From contig CATOTH010000003.1 in NCBI GenBank assembly GCA_951813065.1, positions 152,559-216,558 on the forward strand: a DNA stretch of 64,000 nucleotides, read 5' to 3'. This DNA is from an uncultured Bryobacterales bacterium (GTDB lineage Bacteria; Acidobacteriota; Terriglobia; Bryobacterales; UBA6623). A program made the position numbers and the translations under genes. This document shows, one piece after another, positions 20,893-29,131 of this stretch. How positions within the stretch are numbered: position 1 is the first letter of the stretch; each line of letters starts with the position of its first letter. A model generated the notes under the pieces. It did not search any database. It had not been told where the DNA came from and saw nothing but the letters and a program-made list of their open reading frames with translations.

Positions 20893-23595
20893 ATGCATCC
20901 CGGCAACCTCTCTATGGTGATTCGAGGCGCCCTGATCCCAGCTGTGGGCTGGGCTTGCGCCGGCGCGGCACTGTCCAGCCCAAACTTCGGGACAGAAGTC
21001 CGCCCCGTCTTGCAGCAGTGCCTACCCTGCCACGGGCCCGACGAACACAGCCGCATGGCGAATCTGAGGCTCGACTCGCTGGCCGCGGCCAGCGGGCAGA
21101 ATGGTGGACACCAAGGGATTGTGCCAGGTAACAGCGCGGCGAGCCGAGTCATCGTACGAGTCTCGTCCGACGAAAACCCCATGCCACCGACTGGGGATCG
21201 TCTCACGGCTGGTGAGATCGACACGCTCCGGAGATGGATCGATGCCGGCGCAAAGTACGAGCGTCACTGGGCCTTCGACTCGCCCGTGCGCCCCGAACCC
21301 CCGAGCGTGTCCGACCCGGGCTGGATTCGCAATCCCATCGACAGCTTTGTACTCGCCCGGCTGGACAAGGAAGGCTTGCAACCATCACCGGAGGCCGACC
21401 GCCACACGTTGATCCGGCGCCTGTCGCTGGCCCTGACGGGATTGCCCCCAACCCCGACAGAGGTCGAAGCGTTCGCGGGCGACGACTCGGCCGAGGCCTA
21501 CTCGGCCCTGGTTGACCGACTGCTGAATTCCAGTGGTTACGGCGAGCGCTGGGCCCGGGTCTGGCTGGACCTGGCTCGTTACGCCGACTCAGTGGGCTAC
21601 GAGAAGGACTCCATCCGCACGATCTGGCCATATCGAGACTGGGTCGTCCAGGCACTCAACGAGAACATTTCATTCGATCAATTCACGGTGCTCCAGCTCG
21701 CTGGTGACCTGCTCCCTGAACCGTCTAACGACCAGCTCGTGGCAACCGGCTTCCATCGCAACACGATGACAAACACCGAGGGAGGCACGGATGACGAGGA
21801 GTTCCGCGATGCCGCGGTCAAGGACCGGGTGGCCACGACCGGCCAGGTCTGGATGGGCCTGACGTGGGGCTGCGCACAGTGCCACTCGCACAAATACGAC
21901 CCGCTGTCGCAGAGAGAGTTCTATTCGCTGTACGCCTTTCTTAACCAGACAGCCGACGCGGACCGCAATGACGACGCTCCGAAGCTCGAGCTAGCGGAGG
22001 GGGTGTCCACGCTTGTTCTGCGGGAACTTCCCGCCGAGGAGCGTCGCGACACGTTCATCCACAACCGTGGCAACTTCATGAGTCCCGGAGGGCAGGTCGC
22101 GCCTGCCGTTCCTGCAGCCTTCCATCCGTTCCCCTCGAGCGCGCCACGGGACCGATTGGGGCTCGCTCATTGGCTGACCTCCAAGGAGAATCCGCTGACA
22201 GCAAGGGTCACGGTCAACCGGCTCTGGGCCAGGCTATTCGGAGCGGGAATCGTCCGAACCGAGGAGGACTTCGGCACACAGGGAACGCCGCCGACCCATC
22301 CGGAACTGCTGGATTGGCTCGCCACAGAATTCATGCGGGTGAACTGGGACCTGAAGGACATCCTCAAGACCATCGTCACCTCGGCGACATACCGGCAGAG
22401 GTCGGATCTCACGCCCGAATTGCTGGCAGTCGACCCGGAAAACTCCCTGTTGGCGCGGGGCGCGCGATTCCGGATGCCCGCGGAAATGGTTCGCGACCAA
22501 GCGCTCTTTGCGAGCGGCTTGCTGTCCGGGAAGATTGGTGGAGAGCCGGTGATGCCATGGCAGCCGGAAGGGATCTGGCAGGTGGTGTACAGCAGCAAAC
22601 AATGGAAGACCAGCCCCGGAGAAGATCGCTACCGCCGGGCGCTCTACACGCTGTGGAGGCGCACCTCGCCCTACCCTTCCATGACCACTTTCGACGCGCC
22701 CTCCGGGGAAACCTGCACGGTCCGCCGTATACGGACCAACACACCATTGCAGGCTTTGGTCACGCTCAATGACCCGACCCTGATGGAAGCGGCCCAGCGC
22801 TTGGCCGCGCGTACTGGAACGGGAAACCGGAGCGACCCGGAACGGCGTTTGGACCGCCTCTTTCGGCTTGTCCTGTCGCGCCCGCCATCACCTGCGGAAA
22901 CCGGGCGATTGCTCGCGCTTCAGGCCGAGGCGGCATTCGAGCTGCGCCAGCAATCGGCGAACGCCCGCAAGCTTGCGCACTACGACCGGGTCATGTACAA
23001 GGCAAATCGACGTACGCCGCTGGTTGGCGACTCGCGAGGGGACTCCCCGGACTGGCGGTACTCGGCCGAAGACCCTGGAGACGGCTGGGCGATGCCCGGA
23101 TTTGACGACACAAGCTGGCATCGCGGGAAGGGAGCCTTCGGAAGCACGAAGCGTCCCAACGTCAGCGACGCTCCGGACCCGTACGGAACCAGCCTGCGAA
23201 CTGATTGGAATTCCACCGACCTGTGGACGAGGGTCGAATTCGATCTCGCCGATCCCAGCATGCAAGAAATCCGCTTGGAAGGCCGCTTCTCTGGCGGGTT
23301 CGAGGCCTTTCTCAATGGCGTTCCAGCCGCTACGCAGATCAACGGCTCGGGAACATTCGCCCCGTTTGAACTGGCCGCGAGGGCCAAGGCTGCACTGCGT
23401 CCTGGCAAGAACGTGCTCGCCATCCACGCCATCCACACGGGCCTGTCAGACGGCCTCAGATTTCTCGACGTTGGCCTCACGGCACTGCGGCCGCCTGCCT
23501 TCCCGGATTCCGGCCCGGAAGACGCAGACGAAGCAGCGTGGGTCGTTGTCGCCAACGTCGTGCTCAACTTGGACGAGGCGCTCACGATACGGTAA
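20893..23595 (+). CDS. DUF1549/DUF1553 c-type cytochrome with C-terminal jelly-roll insert, cassette B
   Basis: 900 residues; Sec signal ending near GAALSSP. Haem motif CLPCH at 43-47, then LRLDSLAAA and the DUF1549 core (TGLPPTPTEVEAF, CAQCHSHKYDPLSQ). The spacer to DUF1553 is short, with no LamG domain. DUF1553 is complete (NPLTARVTVNRLWARLFG, THPELLDWLA, FRMPAEMVRDQAL). About 170 residues resembling a galactose-binding-like jelly roll (SWHRGKGAFG, TDLWTRVEFDL, GGFEAFLNG, GKNVLAIHAIH) sit between the body and the family's usual last helix (VVVANVVLNLDEALTIR). ATG 20914 is another possible start; neither has a clear RBS. Stop overlaps the DUF1501 start (TAATG). Confidence 0.93.
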   Translation: MHPGNLSMVIRGALIPAVGWACAGAALSSPNFGTEVRPVLQQCLPCHGPDEHSRMANLRLDSLAAASGQNGGHQGIVPGNSAASRVIVRVSSDENPMPPTGDRLTAGEIDTLRRWIDAGAKYERHWAFDSPVRPEPPSVSDPGWIRNPIDSFVLARLDKEGLQPSPEADRHTLIRRLSLALTGLPPTPTEVEAFAGDDSAEAYSALVDRLLNSSGYGERWARVWLDLARYADSVGYEKDSIRTIWPYRDWVVQALNENISFDQFTVLQLAGDLLPEPSNDQLVATGFHRNTMTNTEGGTDDEEFRDAAVKDRVATTGQVWMGLTWGCAQCHSHKYDPLSQREFYSLYAFLNQTADADRNDDAPKLELAEGVSTLVLRELPAEERRDTFIHNRGNFMSPGGQVAPAVPAAFHPFPSSAPRDRLGLAHWLTSKENPLTARVTVNRLWARLFGAGIVRTEEDFGTQGTPPTHPELLDWLATEFMRVNWDLKDILKTIVTSATYRQRSDLTPELLAVDPENSLLARGARFRMPAEMVRDQALFASGLLSGKIGGEPVMPWQPEGIWQVVYSSKQWKTSPGEDRYRRALYTLWRRTSPYPSMTTFDAPSGETCTVRRIRTNTPLQALVTLNDPTLMEAAQRLAARTGTGNRSDPERRLDRLFRLVLSRPPSPAETGRLLALQAEAAFELRQQSANARKLAHYDRVMYKANRRTPLVGDSRGDSPDWRYSAEDPGDGWAMPGFDDTSWHRGKGAFGSTKRPNVSDAPDPYGTSLRTDWNSTDLWTRVEFDLADPSMQEIRLEGRFSGGFEAFLNGVPAATQINGSGTFAPFELAARAKAALRPGKNVLAIHAIHTGLSDGLRFLDVGLTALRPPAFPDSGPEDADEAAWVVVANVVLNLDEALTIR

Positions 23596-25046
23596 TGACT
23601 ATGCACTCGGGCTACGAATTCGTACAGCAGCAGACCCGGCGGCATTTTCTCTCCGGCTGCCAACTCGGGCTGGCCTCGATGTTTCTCGGCTCTGCCCGTG
23701 CGGCCGCCAGTCCCGCCAAGGGCCCGCTCGCGCCACGCAGACCACATTATCCGCCAAAGGCCAAGTCCGTGATCTACCTGCACATGGCTGGCGGACCGTC
23801 GCAGCTGGAACTGTTCGACCCAAAGCCCGAATTGCAGAAACATGACGGCGCAGACTGCCCGCAGCACTTGCTTGAAGGCAAGCGGTTCGCCTTTATCAAG
23901 GGTGTTCCGCAGTTGCTCGGGACGCCGTACGAATTCAGCCGCGCTGGCCAGTCCGGCACCTGGGTCAGCGAATTGCTTCCGCGCTTTGCGGAAATTGCCG
24001 ACGATGTGGCGATCATCCGATCGATGACGACCGAGGAGTTCAACCATGCGCCGGCGCAACTGCTGCTGCATACCGGCAACGCTCGTCTCGGTTCCGCCTC
24101 GATGGGCTCGTGGGCGACTTACGGCCTCGGAACGGAGAACCAAGACCTGCCGGGTTTCGTGGTGCTGGTCAGCGGCAACAGGACTCCGAGCGCGGGCAAA
24201 AGCCTGTGGGGCAGCGGATTCCTGCCGTCCGTGTATCAAGGTGTCCAATGCCGTACCCAGGGCGAGCCGGTCCTGTTCCTTCGCAATCCGGAAGGCATGA
24301 GCCGATCGCTACGCCGCAAGACTCTCGACGCGCTCGGCGACCTCAATCGGATCGACCAGCAGCGGTCCGGCAATCCGGACACGCTCTCCCGGATCGAGCA
24401 ATACGAACTGGCGTTCCGGATGCAGGCTTCGGTTCCCGAGGTGATGGACATTTCGCGGGAACCGGACTCAGTGCATTCGATGTACGGGACTGAGCCGGGC
24501 AAGCTCTCTTTTGCAAACAACTGCTTGCTGGCTCGGCGCCTCGTCGAGAACGGCGTTAGGTTCGTCCAGTTGTACGACTGGGGTTGGGATCATCATGGCA
24601 ACGCGCGCCAGACAGACATCCGTCTTGACCTTCCCGACCGTGCCCGCGATATCGACCGGCCGATGGCCGCGCTGATCAAGGATCTCAAGCAGCGCGGGCT
24701 CCTTGGACAGACATTGATCATTTGGGGAGGTGAATTCGGTCGCACACCGATGCGGGAAAACCGCCAGGGCGACAAGACCGAGTACTACGGCCGCGACCAC
24801 CATCCTGAAGCATTCACGATGTGGATGGCCGGCGGTGGCATCAAGGGCGGCGTCAACCATGGCGCGACGGATGATATCGGCTACTACGTCGACCGTGACC
24901 CGGTAACCCCGAGGGACGTCCAGGCCACCCTGCTGCATCTGCTGGGTCTAGACCCATATGCGTTCCACTACCCGTACCAGGGCCTCAGGCAGCGCCTGAT
25001 CGGTCCAACAGACGAGGGTCGCATCGTCAGCGAACTGCTGGCCTGA
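23595..25046 (+). CDS. DUF1501 protein (Tat substrate), cassette B
   Basis: 483 residues from ATG 23595, which overlaps the last base of the preceding stop codon. The signal TRRHFLSGCQLGLASMFLG is of the twin-arginine type. DUF1501 hallmarks: VIYLHMAGGPSQLELFDPKP, MTTEEFNHAPA, WATYGLGTEN, IIWGGEFGRTPM and YGRDHHPEAFTMWMAGGG. Same fold and length as cassettes A and C. It is co-translated with the cytochrome gene, so the two products likely act together outside the cytoplasm. Confidence 0.95.
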   Translation: MTMHSGYEFVQQQTRRHFLSGCQLGLASMFLGSARAAASPAKGPLAPRRPHYPPKAKSVIYLHMAGGPSQLELFDPKPELQKHDGADCPQHLLEGKRFAFIKGVPQLLGTPYEFSRAGQSGTWVSELLPRFAEIADDVAIIRSMTTEEFNHAPAQLLLHTGNARLGSASMGSWATYGLGTENQDLPGFVVLVSGNRTPSAGKSLWGSGFLPSVYQGVQCRTQGEPVLFLRNPEGMSRSLRRKTLDALGDLNRIDQQRSGNPDTLSRIEQYELAFRMQASVPEVMDISREPDSVHSMYGTEPGKLSFANNCLLARRLVENGVRFVQLYDWGWDHHGNARQTDIRLDLPDRARDIDRPMAALIKDLKQRGLLGQTLIIWGGEFGRTPMRENRQGDKTEYYGRDHHPEAFTMWMAGGGIKGGVNHGATDDIGYYVDRDPVTPRDVQATLLHLLGLDPYAFHYPYQGLRQRLIGPTDEGRIVSELLA

Positions 25047-25407
25047 AGAAGATCCGCGCTACCTGCGGAACCTGGCTCGGCCAAGCGTCCTTGTGGCAGT
25101 CTGCGGTGTCCGTGAATGGACCCCGGACGAACACAGAGCCCACAGCCTGCCTTGGGTTGTCTCACGCCGGGCTTTCGTGACAGACCGAAGAACGAAGTGC
25201 CCGCGGTTGGGCTCGGCATTGGCCCATCCAGCCAGATCCGCGCCACTCTGGAAGTTCCGGTGTTGCTGTGGCAGGGAATCCCTCTTCACCGCAGAGCCTC
25301 TTTGGGAAAGTGCCAGGGTGACGATTTGTTCGCGGATGGCGGTTGCATCCGCCGACTATCGACGCAGAACGGCAGCTGGCGGCCAGCAACACCTCGGTCA
25401 CTGGGAC
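25047..25407. other. Intergenic, 361 bp, convergent
   Basis: Between the ends of the cassette B DUF1501 gene and the TlpA-like gene. Short open frames on both strands look non-coding, and I see no strong terminator hairpin. Confidence 0.45.
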
Positions 25408-26427
25408 TCAGCGGGGTTTCGCGAGATACGGCTTGACCGCCTTCACGAATGCATTGGCTTTCGTATATCCCTCGATTCGCTCGCGCAATCGACCGTCAGG
25501 CCCGATGATGAGGGTCGTCGGAATGGCCGTCACACGGTAGCGGCGGAAGACCTCGGCAGCGTGGTCGTTCAGGGTTGGGAACGTAATCCCGTGCTCTTCA
25601 AGAAACGCACGAGACTCGGCAGCTTTCTCGTCGCTGACTCCCAGAACCACCAAGCCTTCCCTCGAGAACCGCTGGTGCAGTTTCTCCAGGTGCGGCAGTT
25701 CCTTGCGGCAAGGACCGCACCAAGTCGCCCAGAAATTCACAAGAACGGCCTTGCCTCTAAGTTCCGACAGCCGCCAATGAGTGCCATCCAATCCCGGCAA
25801 CGCGAAATCGGGGGCTGGTTCGCCTTCCGCGGGATAAGGCGGCCAATCACGTAGCGCCGGATCATCGGGACTCCGAACGCGCAACTCCTTCTTGGACCGA
25901 TTTGCGAATTCCTCGAGAATCTCCAGCCGTAACGGCTCCTTGCGGGGCAGCACCAAGAACGCGCAGCGATGTTCCGCGTCGGAGTGCAGGCTTAGCCAGC
26001 GCTGCTCGTGGCGGTTGGTCATACGCTTCAAGAAATAGGACGCATGTGACCCGACGAGTGAACCCAACAGGAATTGAGCACCGTCGCTGAGCCCCCCTGT
26101 CGCGATGGAAATCGCAATGGATGGCGAAAGTGATAGCCAGTACCACCCGTCAATCAGAGGCAAGTTCATGCGGTGCTGGCCGCGTCGGACTCGGAGCTGG
26201 CCAAACTCGAAGCGTTCCGAAATACCCGGGTTCAACTGGACAGTCACGGCGGATTCTGTGAATGCAAGCTTCGCGGACCGGAGCTTTCCGTCAGCAATCC
26301 GTGCGCGTAGTCCTTTCCAAAGGACAACCGGATCCTGAGATTCGGGCTCATCCGCTCTTGCGTCGATAGATGCCAGCGACAGAGTCAATGCCAGTGCACA
26401 GGCGAAGATTCTCGCTGCACGGCTCAT
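25408..26427 (-). CDS. TlpA/ResA-like thioredoxin-fold protein with long N-terminal domain
   Basis: 339 residues. ATG 26427 is preceded by GGAAGGA and starts a signal peptide (SRAARIFACALALTLSLASIDARA); the longer frame to 26490 lacks one. The first 200 residues form an unassigned domain starting VVLWKGLRARIADGKL. The C-terminal third is a TlpA-like thioredoxin domain: GTHWRLSELRGKAVLVNFWATW, active site CGPC at 237-240, KELPHLEKL, and cis-proline segment AIPTTLIIGPDG. It is likely a periplasmic thiol-disulphide reductant, perhaps serving cytochrome c maturation given the many haem proteins nearby, though no ccm genes are visible. Confidence 0.9.
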   Translation of the reverse strand: MSRAARIFACALALTLSLASIDARADEPESQDPVVLWKGLRARIADGKLRSAKLAFTESAVTVQLNPGISERFEFGQLRVRRGQHRMNLPLIDGWYWLSLSPSIAISIATGGLSDGAQFLLGSLVGSHASYFLKRMTNRHEQRWLSLHSDAEHRCAFLVLPRKEPLRLEILEEFANRSKKELRVRSPDDPALRDWPPYPAEGEPAPDFALPGLDGTHWRLSELRGKAVLVNFWATWCGPCRKELPHLEKLHQRFSREGLVVLGVSDEKAAESRAFLEEHGITFPTLNDHAAEVFRRYRVTAIPTTLIIGPDGRLRERIEGYTKANAFVKAVKPYLAKPR

Positions 26428-26571
26428 GAGTGGTTCCTTCCAATCCGTGAACCCCTGCGTCGTCAACTGGTTCAGGGCAAGGAAGCTCATGATACACCCC
26501 GCGCATCCGAATCAGATTCTGCCCTCAGCCCGAAGACCCAAAGGACCTCCCGTCGTGATACCTTCGTTTCC

Positions 26572-28212
26572 ATGACCCGATCACTCCTGGCGCTCGCTCT
26601 ACTTGCTGTGGGCATGGGTTTCGCGGCAGCCGCCGACAAGCCCAACATCATCGTCATTCTGCTGGACGATCTCGGCTACTCCGACCTAGGCTGCTACGGC
26701 GGGGAGATCGACACGCCAAACATCGACGCGCTCGCCGAGAACGGCGTGCGATTCGAATCGTTCTACAATTCCGCGCGGTGCTGTCCCAGCCGGGCGTCCC
26801 TGATGACTGGCCTGTATCCCCCGCAGACCGGCGTCGCGAGCTTCACCACCCGGCAGCCGCACCCCACCCGCGGCCCGGCTTACCTCGGGCGGCTCAACGA
26901 CCGCTGCGTCACGCTCGGCGAAGTCTTGGGCAACGCGGGGTATAGCTGCTACTACGTGGGGAAATGGCACCTGCACAACGAGACCGGGCCAACGCGAAGG
27001 GGTTTTGACGAATTCTACGGCTATGCGCAGGACCACTCCCATGACCAGTGGGACGCCGACTACTACCAGCGTCTGCCTGCCGGACGGGAGAAGGAGATCG
27101 ACACGCCGCAGGGAGAGTTCTACGCCACCGATGTGTTCAACGAATACGCCCTGGAGTTCATCCGGCAGGGCCAGCAGCGGGATCGTCCCTGGTTCTTGGT
27201 CCTGGGCCACTCATCCCCGCACTTTCCGGTCCAGGCGCCGGCCAAGAGCGCGGACCAGTACGTCGACCGCTACCTGCGGGGCTGGGATGTGTTGCGGGAG
27301 GAACGCTTCGCGCGAATGAAGCAAATCGGCCTGATTGACGGCAATCGCTGGAAGTTCACGGACCGCTCGCTCGTGCCCGTCGATCGCGACGACATCGCAA
27401 ACGGCTTCCCCGGCAAACCGAATCCGGCCTGGAACTCCATCGATGAGCCACGCCAGAAGGATCTCGCCCGCCGGATGGCTCTTTTCGCCGCAATGGTCGA
27501 GCATGTGGATCGCGGCGTCGGCGACATCGTCAGGCACCTGGAGGATACGGGCGACTTCGACAATACCCTGATTATGCTGCTGAGCGACAACGGGGCATGC
27601 TACGAATGGGGGCCGTATGGATTCGACGAGCGCAGCCGCCAGGGCGTAACGATACTCCACACGGGCGACGACTTGCGCAAGATGGGCGGTCCCGGGACCT
27701 ACCATTCGTATGGGAGCGGGTGGGCGAATCTAGGGAACACCCCGTTCCGCCTGTACAAGCACTTCACACACGAAGGGGGCGTTGCCACGCCGTTCATCGC
27801 GCACTGGCCGGAGGGGATCCGCAACCCCGGCCACTGGGTGCGCGAACGGGGTCACATCATCGATGTGATGCCTACTCTAAGAGCCGCGGCCGGAGCAGAC
27901 TACCCAACCGATTTCGCGGGCCGCACCGTGCAACCCGAGGAAGGGCTGAACCTCCTGCCGGTCTTCAACGGCGAGAGCTTGGCAACACGGACGCTCTTCT
28001 TCGAACATCAAGCGGCCCGGGGGATCATCGAGGGCAACTGGAAGGCCGTGTGGGGCAAGCGCATGCCGTCGGAAATCCGCTGGGAGCTCTACGACTTGGC
28101 CGAGGACCGCGCCGAGACTACGGACCTTGCCAAGGACCACCCCGAAACGGTCCGCCAACTGGCGGACAAGTGGGCGCGGTACGCGGAACGCACAGGCATC
28201 GCCATCGAGTGA
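26572..28212 (+). CDS. Secreted type I sulfatase (arylsulfatase family)
   Basis: 546 residues with Sec signal (LLALALLAVGMGFAAA). Metal-binding start NIIVILLDDLGYSDLGCYG. The formylglycine motif CCPSR at 70-74 fits C-x-P-S-R with Cys70 as the residue to be converted. The remaining pattern (GKWHLHNETGPTRRGFDEFYG, MLLSDNGACYEWG, GGVATPFIAHWPEGI, DLAEDRAETTDLA) is that of sulfatases acting on sugar or aryl sulfates. Needs a formylglycine-generating enzyme, not encoded here. Divergent from the TlpA-like gene. Confidence 0.95.
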   Translation: MTRSLLALALLAVGMGFAAAADKPNIIVILLDDLGYSDLGCYGGEIDTPNIDALAENGVRFESFYNSARCCPSRASLMTGLYPPQTGVASFTTRQPHPTRGPAYLGRLNDRCVTLGEVLGNAGYSCYYVGKWHLHNETGPTRRGFDEFYGYAQDHSHDQWDADYYQRLPAGREKEIDTPQGEFYATDVFNEYALEFIRQGQQRDRPWFLVLGHSSPHFPVQAPAKSADQYVDRYLRGWDVLREERFARMKQIGLIDGNRWKFTDRSLVPVDRDDIANGFPGKPNPAWNSIDEPRQKDLARRMALFAAMVEHVDRGVGDIVRHLEDTGDFDNTLIMLLSDNGACYEWGPYGFDERSRQGVTILHTGDDLRKMGGPGTYHSYGSGWANLGNTPFRLYKHFTHEGGVATPFIAHWPEGIRNPGHWVRERGHIIDVMPTLRAAAGADYPTDFAGRTVQPEEGLNLLPVFNGESLATRTLFFEHQAARGIIEGNWKAVWGKRMPSEIRWELYDLAEDRAETTDLAKDHPETVRQLADKWARYAERTGIAIE

Positions 28213-28231
28213 GCGGCAACCGCGACCTGGT

Positions 28232-29128
28232 TCAGGAACCCGGCGAAGGGCAACCGATCAGGCTCACGTGCCGAACCTCGTCCTGACCGGCGAGAACCTC
28301 GAGTTGATGCAAGCCCGAGCACTCCACCTCGATCGACACGACCGAATGCCCGGCGATCTCGTCGAGGACCTGATTTACCAAGACCGGAACTTCCTCCAGA
28401 CCCTGGGCGAACAAGGCAGTACCGCCGGTAACCCTCGCGAATTCGCTGATGCCATTCTGGTAGACCTCGTTGAGGTCATCGTACTGGCGCGCCAGGTGCA
28501 GGAAGAACAGTGGCACCTGAGCTGATTCGAGCGCGTCGACGGTCGAGCGGATTCGCCCGAGAATCAACTGTGACCCGAACCGCCTGCTAAGATCGCGCCT
28601 GTCACTCGGATTCACGACCGGAATTGTGTAGTCCCCGCGATAGTCCTCAATCTCCCCGTCTGTCAGGAACAGCACAGCTAGCCGCACATCGGCGGCGAGG
28701 AGAGTCCGGTCGGCGATCTGCGACGCCTGCTCGATGACATCGAGCAGTCCAGGCACCCCGCGGACATCCAATCCCTCCAGGTTGCGTCGCAGCTTGCCCC
28801 TCCCTCGGGTCGGATCCTGCTTGACCTCGAGGCCGTCCTGCGCGGACAGAACCCCGGCATAGTACTTGGGTCCCAGTTCCGTGAGCTTGCGCACGATCGC
28901 CTCGCGGGCAGCATCAACACGATCGGCGCGCTCCACTACGTCCATCACCAGCAGTAAGACCAGCTCGTCGTCGGGTGTCTGGACAGACTGGACGGGCACC
29001 GGTTCCCCGTCAACCAAGACTTCGAACGCATGCGGAGGGGCCTCGGACCACACCGGGGTCTTCAGCAATTCAGCCACTGCGGGTGTGGCAAGCAGAACGG
29101 ACCAGGCGAGGATTCGACAGATGGCCAT
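28232..29128 (-). CDS. VWFA-related protein of the acidobacterial type
   Basis: 298 residues, signal peptide to about residue 19 (ICRILAWSVLLATPAVA). A beta-strand region with FEVLVDGEPVPVQSV precedes a von Willebrand A-like Rossmann domain (ELVLLLVMDVVERADRVDAA, VLFLTDGEIEDYRGDY, VPLFFLHLA, ISEFARVTGGTALFA). The MIDAS DxSxS is degenerate (DVVER), so metal-dependent ligand binding may be lost. The family is strongly enriched in Acidobacteriota. It begins 3 bp after the stop of the TonB-receptor gene, so the two are one operon. Confidence 0.88.
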   Translation of the reverse strand: MAICRILAWSVLLATPAVAELLKTPVWSEAPPHAFEVLVDGEPVPVQSVQTPDDELVLLLVMDVVERADRVDAAREAIVRKLTELGPKYYAGVLSAQDGLEVKQDPTRGRGKLRRNLEGLDVRGVPGLLDVIEQASQIADRTLLAADVRLAVLFLTDGEIEDYRGDYTIPVVNPSDRRDLSRRFGSQLILGRIRSTVDALESAQVPLFFLHLARQYDDLNEVYQNGISEFARVTGGTALFAQGLEEVPVLVNQVLDEIAGHSVVSIEVECSGLHQLEVLAGQDEVRHVSLIGCPSPGS

Positions 29129-29131
29129 GAG

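Noticed and set aside
25093..25854. Plus-strand open frame of 253 codons
   Set aside because: The second half is antisense to the TlpA-like thioredoxin domain; the first half has no signal or family pattern.
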